Source of the DNA: Planctomycetota bacterium
GTDB lineage: Bacteria; Planctomycetota; Planctomycetia; Pirellulales; Pirellulaceae
DNA length: 33,829 bases
Direction: 5' to 3'
NCBI GenBank assembly: GCA_016872775.1
Contig: VGZA01000060.1
Span: 1 to 33,829, forward strand
Numbering within the stretch: position 1 is the first letter of the stretch; each line of letters opens with the position of its first letter. A program made the position numbers and the translations under genes. This document shows positions 17,399 through 25,321 of the stretch, in pieces. A model generated the notes under the pieces. The model did no database searches, was not told where the DNA came from, and saw only the letters and a list, made by a program, of their open reading frames with translations.

Positions 17399-18208
17399 TC
17401 ACTGCCCGCCGCTCCTTGGTTTGTACGACTCATCCTTGGCGAAAAACAGCATATGTTGCCACGGAAGTCCGTCGTGCTCTTTGGCCAGTTTGAACCCGTT
17501 GGCTTTCAACTCACGAATCACCTGGGCCCGTGTCATTTTGTGTTCCGGTTTGATCGGCACGTTCGGATCTTCGGCGCGAAATTCGACCAGAAGCAGCAGT
17601 CCCTTCGGCGCCAACGCCTCGCGCATGCGGGCCAGCATCTGTTCCGGGTAGGAAAATTCGTGGTAGACATCGACGCACAGAATCAGGTCGATCGCGCCCT
17701 TGGGTAGACGGGGGTCGATTTCCGAACCCAAGATCGGGGAGAAGTTACCCAGCCCTTCTTTATCCGCGCGCTCGTTCAACATCACCAGCATCTCGGGCTG
17801 GATGTCCACGGCATAGACATGCCCTTGGGCGCCGACCATGCGCGCGATCGGCAACGTGTAGAAACCGTTGCCACACCCCATGTCGCAGACTTTTTGCCCC
17901 TGGCGGAGCCCCATGTTGGCCAGGACCATCGTGCAGCGTTCTTCCTGCTCCCGTTCGTTGCGGATCAGCCATTCGGCGCCGGTGTAGTGCATCGTCACGG
18001 CGATGGTCCGCCCCATGTAGACCTTGAGAGGCTCGGGGCGGCCGCGCGGCGCGGGCGCCGGTTGATCCTGGGCGGACGATGTCGTTAACACCGTGAGCAA
18101 CAGGATGCCAGCGAGCGAAACAAGGCTGGCCATCGGGCTGAATCCGCCCAGGCGCGGGGAGGGTGTGGGACGCATTGGATTTCGAGCGGCGAAGGGGGGA
18201 CACGGCAT
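17399..18208 (-). CDS. Exported class I SAM-dependent methyltransferase-like protein
   Basis: A 269-residue protein in which residues 27-47 form a signal peptide (ending TTSSAQ) and the core has the SAM-binding motif I, VCDMGCGNGFYTLP (107-120), motif II YAVDIQPEM, and the later DLILCVDVYHEFSYPEQML. The start ATG 18208 is chosen for the GAGGATC ribosome site upstream; ATG 18133 would also leave the signal peptide intact. An export signal on a SAM-dependent enzyme is unusual because SAM is a cytoplasmic cofactor. Such proteins recur in planctomycetes, so the signal may be real. It is convergent with the sulfatase gene with a 45-bp gap. Confidence 0.78.
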   Translation of the reverse strand: MPCPPFAARNPMRPTPSPRLGGFSPMASLVSLAGILLLTVLTTSSAQDQPAPAPRGRPEPLKVYMGRTIAVTMHYTGAEWLIRNEREQEERCTMVLANMGLRQGQKVCDMGCGNGFYTLPIARMVGAQGHVYAVDIQPEMLVMLNERADKEGLGNFSPILGSEIDPRLPKGAIDLILCVDVYHEFSYPEQMLARMREALAPKGLLLLVEFRAEDPNVPIKPEHKMTRAQVIRELKANGFKLAKEHDGLPWQHMLFFAKDESYKPRSGGQ

Positions 18209-18249
18209 GGTAACGATCCTCAGGGAATACGATTTTTTTTCGCTGCCGT

Positions 18250-18278
18250 ATTCTACCGACGCGACCACCGCGCGTCGA
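18250..18278 (-). promoter_or_regulatory. Possible promoter of the exported methyltransferase gene
   Basis: Read on the minus strand, TCGACG (18278-18273) and TAGAAT (18255-18250) are separated by 17 bp, matching the -35 and -10 pattern in four and about five positions. It would give an untranslated leader of about 35 bases before ATG 18208. This rests on sequence pattern only. Confidence 0.3.
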
Positions 18279-18347
18279 ATCACTTCCGCACAGAAGAATC
18301 CGCTCACCCCGGCCGCCAAAGGCAGTGCAGGGGCGGATCGGCATTCC

Positions 18348-19097
18348 TCAGATCTGGCTTTCCAGCAGCAGGCGCAGTTTCCGCAGTTCGCCCGGATGAT
18401 CCACTTCGGCCATCTCCGTGATATTCACGCAGAGTGCCCTTCGATACTTGAACTTGCGCAACTGCGAGATCAATCGGCCGTATTCCACTTCGCCCTGTCC
18501 GATTCGAACCTGCAACTGCTTCTTGCTCGTGTCTCGCAAATGCGTGTGGTAGGTGTACTTCATCAGCTTGTCGACGTTCTTATTGCGCTGAGCGCCGCAG
18601 ATATACTGGCTGGGGTCGAACGTCACGCCCAATCCGGGAACATTATCGCAAAGAACGACCACCGTGTCCGGATCTTCCGAGAGACGGCCGATCTGGCTGC
18701 GGATACTGACACGAGTTCCGGCATGGGTGGCAATTGCCACCAGCCGTCGCAGGTGCTCGACTTCTTCGTTAAAAGGCGTACCAATTTCCGCCGACGGCAC
18801 CGTAATCTGCACGACTTTGGTGGCCTGCGCCAGCTTGCAGCAGGCGGTGAATTGCTCGTAGTGTTCCTCGCCGATCGCTGCGATCTCGACGCTGTAGGCG
18901 ACCAGGTCGAGCCGGTGCGTATGGCGGCAGATCGACACCGCCTTTTCCAGGTCCGCCGTCACTTCGGACGGCTTGAGCTGGCAACCTCCCTCGTGGATCG
19001 CAATTTCGACGCTGGCAAATTCCAGTTCAACCAGCTTTTCCAGGGACGGCACAATCGGCAGATTCCCAAAACATTCCGTTGTCGCGGCAACGAACAC
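18348..19097 (-). CDS. Sugar phosphate isomerase/epimerase-like TIM barrel protein, GTG start
   Basis: A 249-residue protein starting with GTG at 19097. The start is decided by a perfect Shine-Dalgarno AGGAGG at 19104-19109 (minus strand), six bases ahead of the GTG. An open frame runs much further upstream to 19775, but it overlaps the sppA gene and is not used. The TIM-barrel pattern is seen in SVEIAIHEGG, GVTFDPSQYICG, YHTHLRDT and ALCVNITEM, where Glu, Asp, His and Glu would bind a divalent metal. The substrate is unknown. It is in tandem with the exported methyltransferase gene (139-bp gap) and divergent from sppA. Confidence 0.78.
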   Translation of the reverse strand: MFVAATTECFGNLPIVPSLEKLVELEFASVEIAIHEGGCQLKPSEVTADLEKAVSICRHTHRLDLVAYSVEIAAIGEEHYEQFTACCKLAQATKVVQITVPSAEIGTPFNEEVEHLRRLVAIATHAGTRVSIRSQIGRLSEDPDTVVVLCDNVPGLGVTFDPSQYICGAQRNKNVDKLMKYTYHTHLRDTSKKQLQVRIGQGEVEYGRLISQLRKFKYRRALCVNITEMAEVDHPGELRKLRLLLESQI

Positions 19098-19301
19098 TCG
19101 ACTCCTCCTGTGGTAAGATGCAACGGGACTGGGGCAGCTGCGCAACCGACGTACCGTTCCGTAGCCGCGTAGCTTAGCCGCTGGACGCCGTTCCATGCAA
19201 GGTCGAGCCGGTTGAGGGCCCCGGCGCGATGGCGTCGCCCGAGTTTGCATCGTAAGATGGGACAGGAAAATGCCATTCAAAGTGCCTCGGAGGAGCCCGC
19301 C
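19098..19301. other. Divergent intergenic region, isomerase/sppA
   Basis: Two stretches, GTAAGATG near 19113 and again near 19251, flank the region; the second, with TAAGAT, could act as a -10 for sppA. TTGCATC near 19244 and GATGCAA near 19117 form an inverted pair. No RNA gene was recognised. The promoter assignment is weak. Confidence 0.3.
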
Positions 19302-20429
19302 ATGAATTCGTCGTCTTCGGGGCCGGTACCCACGCCGGCCGGTTCGCAGTCCCTGCCGCCTATTCGAGCCGTACCGGCGCCGTCGCAGGCGTCGGTGCCG
19401 CCGAACGCCAATCGCCCCATTGTCGTGTATGCGGTCGGCACGTTTCAACGTTGGATGGGGCGGCTCGGTTGGGTCGGTTTTCTCGGCTGTTTGCTGATCG
19501 TACTCGTGCAATGGGCGTCCCTGGCCCAGTATTTTGACAATTCGGGAGGCATCTACGAGTCGTTCCATTCGGGTTCGACTTCTTCGCAGGACAAGGTCGC
19601 GATTATCGACATCTCCGGGGTCATCGTCGACGGCGACGGGTTTGTGAAGCGCCAGATCGAACGTATCGAGGCCGATGAGGCGGTGCGGGCGATCGTACTT
19701 CGGGTCAACTCGCCTGGCGGCACTGTCACCGGCTCGGACTATATCCACCATTATCTGACCAAACTGCGCAAGCAAAAACCCCAGATCCCCCTGGTTGTCA
19801 GCATGGGGAGCCTCGCCGCCAGTGGCGGCTACTACGTTTCAATGGCGGTCGGCCATCAAGAGAAAGTCCTATTCGCCGAACCCACCTGCACGACCGGGTC
19901 AATCGGCGTCATTATTCCCCATTACGATGTCAGCAAACTGATGGAGCGATTCGACGTCCGCGACGATTCGATCAGCAGCCATCCGCGCAAGCAGATGCTC
20001 AGCATGACTCGGCCGTTGGAAAACGAGGAACGGCAACTTGTGCAGTCTTATGTCGACGAATCGTACGAGCGTTTCCTGGAGATCGTGCGCGATGGCCGCA
20101 AGGTTTTTGCCGATAACCCAGACGCGCTCAAGCAACTGGCGACCGGGGAGATCTTTTCCGCGGTCCAGGCCAAGAAGCACGGATTGGTCGACGAGATCGG
20201 CTTCCTCGATGATGCGATCGAACGGGCCTGTGAAATTGCGAAACTCGACGCCAAGCAGGTGCGCGTGGTGCGATTCCGGCGGCCCGAACCCCTGCTGCCG
20301 ATTCCCGGATTCGCCCAGGCGCCGGAGTCGCGATCCGAGCTGGCGCTGTTGTTCGAGTTGAGTACACCTCGAGCCTATTACCTGGCGACGTCATTGCCGA
20401 CCTTGATCACAAGCCGACGCGCGGACTGA
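19302..20429 (+). CDS. sppA: Signal peptide peptidase SppA, 36K type
   Basis: The product is 375 residues, starting at ATG 19302 behind GGAGGAG. The N-terminus (about 1-50) is a proline-rich cytoplasmic stretch. A single membrane helix follows at about 52-72, and the catalytic domain begins near residue 97. The nucleophile is S174 in SLAASGGYY, with the oxyanion block RVNSPGG at about 134-140 and CTTGSIGV at 196-203. The likely general-base Lys is K230 in the SSHPRK segment. The family cleaves remnant signal peptides in the membrane after signal peptidase action. It is likely cotranscribed with miaE, whose start lies 7 bp after its stop. Confidence 0.9.
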   Translation: MNSSSSGPVPTPAGSQSLPPIRAVPAPSQASVPPNANRPIVVYAVGTFQRWMGRLGWVGFLGCLLIVLVQWASLAQYFDNSGGIYESFHSGSTSSQDKVAIIDISGVIVDGDGFVKRQIERIEADEAVRAIVLRVNSPGGTVTGSDYIHHYLTKLRKQKPQIPLVVSMGSLAASGGYYVSMAVGHQEKVLFAEPTCTTGSIGVIIPHYDVSKLMERFDVRDDSISSHPRKQMLSMTRPLENEERQLVQSYVDESYERFLEIVRDGRKVFADNPDALKQLATGEIFSAVQAKKHGLVDEIGFLDDAIERACEIAKLDAKQVRVVRFRRPEPLLPIPGFAQAPESRSELALLFELSTPRAYYLATSLPTLITSRRAD

Positions 20430-20436
20430 ACAGGCC

Positions 20437-21012
20437 ATGTTGCGACTGCAATCCAACTCCTCGGAACGCTGGCTGACGCAGGTCGACAGCGCTCTGGACC
20501 TGATCCTGATCGACCACGCGCATTGTGAGAAGAAGGCGGCCGGAACGGCGATGAATTTGATGTTTTCGTACATCGAGAATGAGGATCTCTGCCGGGAAAT
20601 GACGCGGATCGTCAACGAGGAACTGGAGCATTTTCATCTTGTGCTGGAAGTACTTCGTCAGCGAGGAATCCGTTTTCGCCGCATTCCGCCGAGTTCGTAC
20701 GGACGCAAATTGAATGAACTGGTTCGCAAACTGGAACCGGCACGCGCCGTGGACCGCCTGCTGGTAGCCAGCCTGATCGAAGCCCGCTCGTGCGAGAGGT
20801 TTCGATTACTGAGCGAACGCATGCCGGACGTTGAGCTGGCAAAGTTCTACGCCAGCCTGTTCGAATCGGAAGCCCGGCATCACTCCACGTACGTTCGGCT
20901 TGCCGGCTATTTCGCTAACGCAGCGGATATCGATCGACGCTTGAGCGAGTTAGCCCTGGCCGAATCCCGCATCATCGAGGAAGGCGAACCCCTGCCGCGC
21001 ATGCACAGTTGA
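20437..21012 (+). CDS. miaE: tRNA-(ms2io6A)-hydroxylase MiaE
   Basis: A 191-residue ferritin-like diiron protein matching MiaE, which hydroxylates the isopentenyl group of ms2i6A at position 37 of tRNAs. The iron ligands appear intact: E31 (DHAHCEKKAAG), E62-x2-H65 (EELEHF), E115 (LIEARSCERF) and E145-x2-H148 (ESEARHH). The length matches the usual 190-250 residues. It relies on MiaA and MiaB products, which are not in this window. It follows sppA with a 7-bp gap. No second membrane or signal segment is seen, so the protein is cytoplasmic. Confidence 0.9.
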   Translation: MLRLQSNSSERWLTQVDSALDLILIDHAHCEKKAAGTAMNLMFSYIENEDLCREMTRIVNEELEHFHLVLEVLRQRGIRFRRIPPSSYGRKLNELVRKLEPARAVDRLLVASLIEARSCERFRLLSERMPDVELAKFYASLFESEARHHSTYVRLAGYFANAADIDRRLSELALAESRIIEEGEPLPRMHS

Positions 21013-21079
21013 CCGGTTCTGGCGGCACCCGCCGTTTCCGTCGTCGGCCGCCCGCGCGCTGTGACTTCACGAATTTTCC

Positions 21080-22183
21080 ATGGCCAAGAGAATGCCCGCG
21101 ATCCGCACACGACTCGATGACCTGGATACGCCCTGTCTGGTCATCGACCGGGACGCGCTCGACCGCAACATCGGTCGTATCTCGCAGTTTCTCGCGGAGC
21201 GAGGCGTGCGGTGGCGGCCGCATTTCAAGAGCTACAAATCGGTCGAACTCGTCCGACGGGTATTGGCGGCCGGCGCAGTCGGTGTGACATGCGCGAAGCT
21301 GGGCGAGGCGGAACTGCTGGCCGATCACGGAGTCAGCGACCTGCTGATCGTGAGTCCTCTGGCGGGCCGGGCGAAGATCGAGCGGCTCGTGGAACTGCGG
21401 GAACGGGCCGATCCGATCGTGGTCGTCGATCACGTCGATCATATCGTTGCACTCGAGCACGCGGCGGCGCGGGGCCGTTCGCCGATCCGTGTCGTCATCG
21501 AGATCGACCTGGGCCTGCAGCGCTGCGGAGTGCTGCCGGGAACGGCTGCGGTGGAATTGGCGCAGCGAATCGGACAGTCGCCAGGACTCCAGTTTGAAGG
21601 CCTGATGGGATGGGAAGGTCATCTCTTGACGATCGCCGACGCCGAGGAGAAGAAGCGTCGAATTGCTGAAGCGTTGCAAGGGTTGGCGCATACCAGAGAC
21701 ATGCTCCGGAAAACCGGTATTCCATGCCCGACCATCAGCGCCGGAGGTACCGGTTCCTATCAGATCACGGCCGACCTGGGGATCGCCACGGAAATTGAGG
21801 CGGGTGGCGGGGTCCTGATGGACCTTTTTTATCGCGAAAAGTGTGGTGTCCAAGGGCTTGAATTCGCCTTGTCCGTGCAAACGACGGTCATTAGTCGTCC
21901 CTGCCCCGAGCGGGCCGTAATCGACGCCGGCCGCAAGACGCTCAGTCCCGACCTGCACCTGCCCGCTGTCGATGGCCGCGACGATCTGGCCGTCCAGTGG
22001 CTGTCCGCCGAACACGGTGTCCTTCGGATCGTACGCCCTCCGGGTCCGGCGATCGGCGACGTGGTCCGACTGATCCCAGGTTACGGTGACTGGACCACCA
22101 TGCTGCACGATCACTATTTCGTCGGTCAGAACGGACGGTTGGTCGAAATCTGGCCGTTGCAGGCCCGAGGACGCCTCGATTGA
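21080..22183 (+). CDS. D-threonine-aldolase-like PLP enzyme (alanine racemase fold III)
   Basis: This 367-residue protein has the N-terminal alanine-racemase-type barrel with RPHFKSYKS; K50 is the likely PLP lysine. The conserved DTPCLVIDRDALDRNI opening, GEAELL and SAGGTGSYQ blocks fit the D-threonine aldolase/DSD1 group. The C-terminal domain ends in WPLQARGR. In characterised D-threonine aldolases a metal is held by His and Asp in an H-C-D segment; the aligned stretch here is Y335-G-D337, so the metal-binding His appears to be replaced. The reaction is therefore uncertain. The start ATG 21080 lacks a clear ribosome site; ATG 21092 is possible. Confidence 0.75.
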   Translation: MAKRMPAIRTRLDDLDTPCLVIDRDALDRNIGRISQFLAERGVRWRPHFKSYKSVELVRRVLAAGAVGVTCAKLGEAELLADHGVSDLLIVSPLAGRAKIERLVELRERADPIVVVDHVDHIVALEHAAARGRSPIRVVIEIDLGLQRCGVLPGTAAVELAQRIGQSPGLQFEGLMGWEGHLLTIADAEEKKRRIAEALQGLAHTRDMLRKTGIPCPTISAGGTGSYQITADLGIATEIEAGGGVLMDLFYREKCGVQGLEFALSVQTTVISRPCPERAVIDAGRKTLSPDLHLPAVDGRDDLAVQWLSAEHGVLRIVRPPGPAIGDVVRLIPGYGDWTTMLHDHYFVGQNGRLVEIWPLQARGRLD

Positions 22184-22220
22184 GCAAAAATGCCGGGGAA
22201 ATCCCAGGTTCCACCGCAGT

Positions 22221-22251
22221 TTGACCTATCGCTCGACCGACCTGGTAACTA
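22221..22251 (+). promoter_or_regulatory. Possible promoter of the 100-residue gene
   Basis: TTGACC at 22221 resembles a -35 box, and TAACTA at 22246-22251 a -10 box, but the 19-bp spacing and poor -10 match make it weak. It lies in the 154-bp gap after the PLP-enzyme gene, in front of the next gene's AAGGAG ribosome site. Confidence 0.25.
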
Positions 22252-22337
22252 CATTGGCGCGTTTCCCCCAACGGCGAATGGCTTGTTTCATGGGGCGATC
22301 CACACAAATCTGAACAGAACAGAGCAAGGAGTCGAGG

Positions 22338-22640
22338 ATGAATTCGTATCGAATTGTTTGGGAGGATGAAGCGAAAGCGCGCGAAATTGAGCTGTTTGCC
22401 GACTATGCGTGCGAGGCGGGAGTGGTGGAAGTGCGGGCGATTTATGCTCGTCGAGTGACATTCTACGATCCGGAATCGCGCAAGCCCATTCGTACCGTTG
22501 CCGTCCACACCAGCAGCGGCAGCGACTTGCTGGTACGGCAATATCTGGCTGCCCGCGAGGAAGCGATCACGATCGCCGAGGAAATTCGGATCCAATTGGA
22601 TCAGCGCGATTCCAGCATCGCCGCTCCGGTGGCCGAATAG
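22338..22640 (+). CDS. 100-residue protein of unknown function
   Basis: I do not recognise this protein. It is 100 residues, starts at ATG 22338 behind a good ribosome site (AAGGAG at about 22325), and ends just before a strong terminator, so it is very likely expressed. It is soluble and acidic, with a beta-like stretch VVEVRAIYARRVTFYDPES and TVAVHTSSGSDLLVRQYLA, followed by an acidic helix rich in Glu and Ile. No cysteines beyond one, no signal peptide and no membrane segment are seen. It stands alone between the PLP-enzyme gene and the palindromic repeat. Confidence 0.65.
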   Translation: MNSYRIVWEDEAKAREIELFADYACEAGVVEVRAIYARRVTFYDPESRKPIRTVAVHTSSGSDLLVRQYLAAREEAITIAEEIRIQLDQRDSSIAAPVAE

Positions 22641-22667
22641 CCGCCGCCCAATCCGGTCTACCCCTCC

Positions 22668-22696
22668 GCCTCGGCAATTTGCCGAGGCTTTTTTTT
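22668..22696 (+). terminator. Intrinsic terminator after the 100-residue gene
   Basis: GCCTCGGC at 22668-22675 and GCCGAGGC at 22681-22688 form an 8-bp GC-rich stem with a five-base AATTT loop, followed by eight T. It lies 28 bp after the stop. It is the clearest rho-independent terminator in the window. Confidence 0.85.
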
Positions 22697-22708
22697 GGGG
22701 TCAACAAT

Positions 22709-22778
22709 CGTAGGACGGGCCTCCTGGCCCGTCTGTGTGCCGTGTAGGGCCGGGGTCGGTCAGGAGACCCGTCCTACG
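22709..22778. repeat. 70-bp element bounded by an 18-bp inverted repeat
   Basis: The left arm at 22709-22726 begins CGTAGGACGGG and continues CCTCCTG. The right arm at 22761-22778 is its reverse complement with one mismatch (T for C in the arm's centre). Such GTAGGACGGG sequences are, to my knowledge, dispersed in planctomycete genomes, but no second copy is present here. The element sits at the exact end of the broken DinB-like gene. Confidence 0.7.
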
Positions 22779-23068
22779 TGTCGGTCGCGCAACCAACGGA
22801 TCTTGTCCGATGTGGTGTCGGCCATGCCAGGCGTAGTAGCCCAGGGCGACGTCGAGCGATAGCGACTCGCCTGAATCGGGATGAAAAAAGTGCGTGCGAA
22901 CTGTTCCGGTGTCATCTGCCGCAGGGACGGCAGCCACCGTGCGTGGATCGCCTCAAACAACTGCAGCGCGATCCCCACGTCGCCGTGCCGCGCGTCCTCC
23001 TGAAATGGTGGTCCCTCCATCGCGACATCCTCGCCCTTGGCGACGGGCGAAGGTTGACCGTCGAGAGA
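22779..23068 (-). pseudogene. Broken DinB/YfiT-like metal-dependent transferase gene
   Basis: Three frames together give a recognisable DinB_2/YfiT-like C-terminal half. The first reads LFEAIHARWLPSLRQMTPEQ then FARTFF. After a six-A run at 22884-22889 (one T short on the coding strand) the next frame reads HPDSGESLSLDVALGYYAWHGRHH, with the metal-binding His residues. A second shift then gives KIRWLRDRH. The N-terminal half of about 80-90 residues is missing, and the palindromic repeat begins where the protein should end. It is not functional. The family are metal-dependent enzymes related to bacillithiol S-transferases. Confidence 0.65.
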
Positions 23069-23095
23069 CCGTCTGGGCCGGGCGCGGGTTCAGGG

Positions 23096-25033
23096 TCAGG
23101 TGTTGAATTCAACCGCTTCTTCCCAATGTTCGTAGAGGGCGGGCAAGCAGGAGTGCTGTTCTTCCAGTTCGGCCTTCAGTTGTCGGGTGAGCGCGCCGTC
23201 GCGCAGGATGTCGGGATCGGCGAGTTCCTGGTGCAGTTGCTCGATACGCTGTTCGCGGCGCTGAATTTCCTGTTCGATTTCTAACGCTTTGCGGTAGGGA
23301 AATTTGCGTTGCCGCCTGGGCTTTGCGGATTTGTTGGCTCCATCACCACCCTTGCGTGACTCGCCACGGGACGAGCCAGATTCCACCTGCGCCTGGCCGG
23401 CGCGCCCCGTGTCGGCCGCGGGATTGCCGGACGAGCGCTGCTTGCAATGGAACTGATAGGCGTCGTAATTGCCTTCGATAACGCGGAACCGATCCGGTTC
23501 CACAACCAGCAGGTGATCACAGACCTGGTTGAGAAAATACCGGTCGTGGCTGACCAGCAGCACCGAGCCGTCGAAGGCGCGGAGTGCCGATTCGAGTGCT
23601 GCCCGTGCCCAGAGATCGAGGTGGTTGGTCGGTTCGTCGAGGATCAAGAAATTGGCGTCCGAGGCGGCCAGCCAGGCCAGCGCCGTTCGGTTCCGCTCGC
23701 CGCCGCTGAGGCTTCCCACCGACTGGAACGCCATGTCGCCGACCAGGCCGAATCGCGCCAGCAGGTCGCGTCGCTGTTGGATCGTGAACTCTTTGTGATC
23801 GGGGCGAATGGCGTCCGCGACCTGCGTCGCATCCGCGACGCACATCAGGTGCTGATCGAAGTAACCGACTTTCACACCGGCGCCGAGCATCGAACGGCCT
23901 TCGTCCGCGGGCAACAGGCCGAGCACACACCGCAACAGGGTCGTTTTTCCCGAGCCGTTTGGTCCGACAATGCCCCACTTCTCGCCGCGCAGAATGTCGA
24001 AAGACAAATCATGGAACAGGGGGCGCTCGAATCGTTTGCTGAGGTGCTCCACACGCAGCACGATATCACCTGTCCGGCTGGCGGGCGGAAAGGCCATCGC
24101 GGGAGCGACGATCTCGCGCGGCGGCGCGACCCGCTCCAGTCGCTCCAGTTTCTTCCGGCGGTCCTCCGCCTGCAGGTGCTTCTGCCCGTAGTGATTGCGA
24201 CGGATGAAATCCTCGATCTTCGCGATTTCAATCTGCTGGCGGTCGAAAGTGCGCCGCTGAACCTCGAGGCGCTCCGCCTTCTGACGACGGTATGCCGAAA
24301 AATTTCCGGAATACGAATCGATCGTACCCGCGTGCAGTTCCAGAGTGCGATTGGTGACGCGATCAAGAAAATAACGGTCGTGACTGACCACCAGCAGCGT
24401 CTGCTCCGATTCCACCAGGTACGACTCCAGCCACTGCGTGGCCTCGATGTCCAGGTGGTTCGAAGGCTCGTCCAACAGCATCAAATCCGGTTCGGACAGG
24501 AGCAGCCGAGCCAGGATGAGGCGGTTCTGCTGCCCGCCGCTGAGCTGCCGCACGGGCTGGTCGTGCTGGGCACTCGAGAAACCAAGCCCCTCCAGCACCC
24601 GTTCGATCCGGTAGTGCACGTTGTACGCATCGTGGTGCTGCAGTTCGTGCTGCAGATGATCATAACGAATTCCCAGCCGGCGCTGCTCCTCCGGATCGGT
24701 CGACTCCGCGATTGCCTTGGCGACCTGTTCGGCTTGCCGCCCCAGCGAAATCAGATCGCCCAACGCATCGCTGGCCTCCTGCCACACCGTCCGTTCCGGC
24801 TCAAACGTCGGATGTTGTTCGAGATAGCCGATGCGCGATGATCCGTGTACCGCTAATTGGCCAGCGTCAGGCTCTTCCTGCCGCACAAGAATCCGCATTA
24901 ACGTTGATTTCCCCGCGCCGTTCGTTCCCACCAACGACACCCGCTCGCCCGGCCGAATATCGAACGTGATGTCCACCAGCACCGGCTCGGGCCCGTATTG
25001 CTTGCGGCAATTCTGAACGGAAAGCAGAATCAT
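23096..25033 (-). CDS. ABC-F family ATPase (Uup/EttA type)
   Basis: A 645-residue protein with two ABC domains on one chain and no membrane segment, the ABC-F layout. Domain 1 has Walker A GTNGAGKS (36-43), signature LSGGQQNR and Walker B LLDEPSNHLD. Domain 2 has Walker A GPNGSGKT, signature LSGGERNR and Walker B LILDEPTNHLD. The linker between them is a long charged helical stretch. The last about 100 residues form a basic and then coiled-coil C-terminal domain (KALEIEQEIQRREQRIEQLHQ), as in Uup. Members act on ribosomes or on DNA-linked repair; which of these applies here cannot be told. It runs divergently from the glutathione peroxidase gene. Confidence 0.92.
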   Translation of the reverse strand: MILLSVQNCRKQYGPEPVLVDITFDIRPGERVSLVGTNGAGKSTLMRILVRQEEPDAGQLAVHGSSRIGYLEQHPTFEPERTVWQEASDALGDLISLGRQAEQVAKAIAESTDPEEQRRLGIRYDHLQHELQHHDAYNVHYRIERVLEGLGFSSAQHDQPVRQLSGGQQNRLILARLLLSEPDLMLLDEPSNHLDIEATQWLESYLVESEQTLLVVSHDRYFLDRVTNRTLELHAGTIDSYSGNFSAYRRQKAERLEVQRRTFDRQQIEIAKIEDFIRRNHYGQKHLQAEDRRKKLERLERVAPPREIVAPAMAFPPASRTGDIVLRVEHLSKRFERPLFHDLSFDILRGEKWGIVGPNGSGKTTLLRCVLGLLPADEGRSMLGAGVKVGYFDQHLMCVADATQVADAIRPDHKEFTIQQRRDLLARFGLVGDMAFQSVGSLSGGERNRTALAWLAASDANFLILDEPTNHLDLWARAALESALRAFDGSVLLVSHDRYFLNQVCDHLLVVEPDRFRVIEGNYDAYQFHCKQRSSGNPAADTGRAGQAQVESGSSRGESRKGGDGANKSAKPRRQRKFPYRKALEIEQEIQRREQRIEQLHQELADPDILRDGALTRQLKAELEEQHSCLPALYEHWEEAVEFNT

Positions 25034-25248
25034 GCGACGGAGGCGAGGAATAGCCTGGGGGAAATCGGGCGAAACGCGGGCGGCCGGTCACGGCGGATTG
25101 GCCAGGGATCGACAGACCGTTTCGAGTCCGTGGATTCCGCTCATCGTACTCGATCGCTCAACAAAATCGCCAGGGGACTCGTTGGACGCCCCCCTCGACC
25201 GCCGCCTGTTCCGGCTGTCAATCGGTCTCCGGGGCTGCGCACCGAGGC

Positions 25249-25278
25249 TTGTCATTGGCCACCGCGAGCGAAATAATA
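25249..25278 (+). promoter_or_regulatory. Possible promoter of the glutathione peroxidase gene
   Basis: TTGTCA at 25249-25254 and ATAATA at 25273-25278 are separated by 18 bp. This is a plausible sigma-70 type promoter 44 bp ahead of the GTG start. The remaining divergent region (25034-25248) shows nothing else that I can support. Confidence 0.4.
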
Positions 25279-25321
25279 CGCCAGTCCCCATTTTCAAAAT
25301 TCAACTTTGGAGGGTCTCGAC

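Noticed and set aside
19140-19200. tRNA-like GTAGCCGCGTAGCTTAGCCGC segment near sppA
   Set aside because: No cloverleaf, T-loop or anticodon arm could be drawn.
19098-19775. Upstream extension of the minus-strand isomerase frame
   Set aside because: It runs through the sppA start region; the AGGAGG plus GTG at 19097 gives a better start.
23447-24841. 464-codon plus-strand frame opposite the ABC-F gene
   Set aside because: It is antisense to an intact ABC-F ATPase and shows no protein-family pattern.
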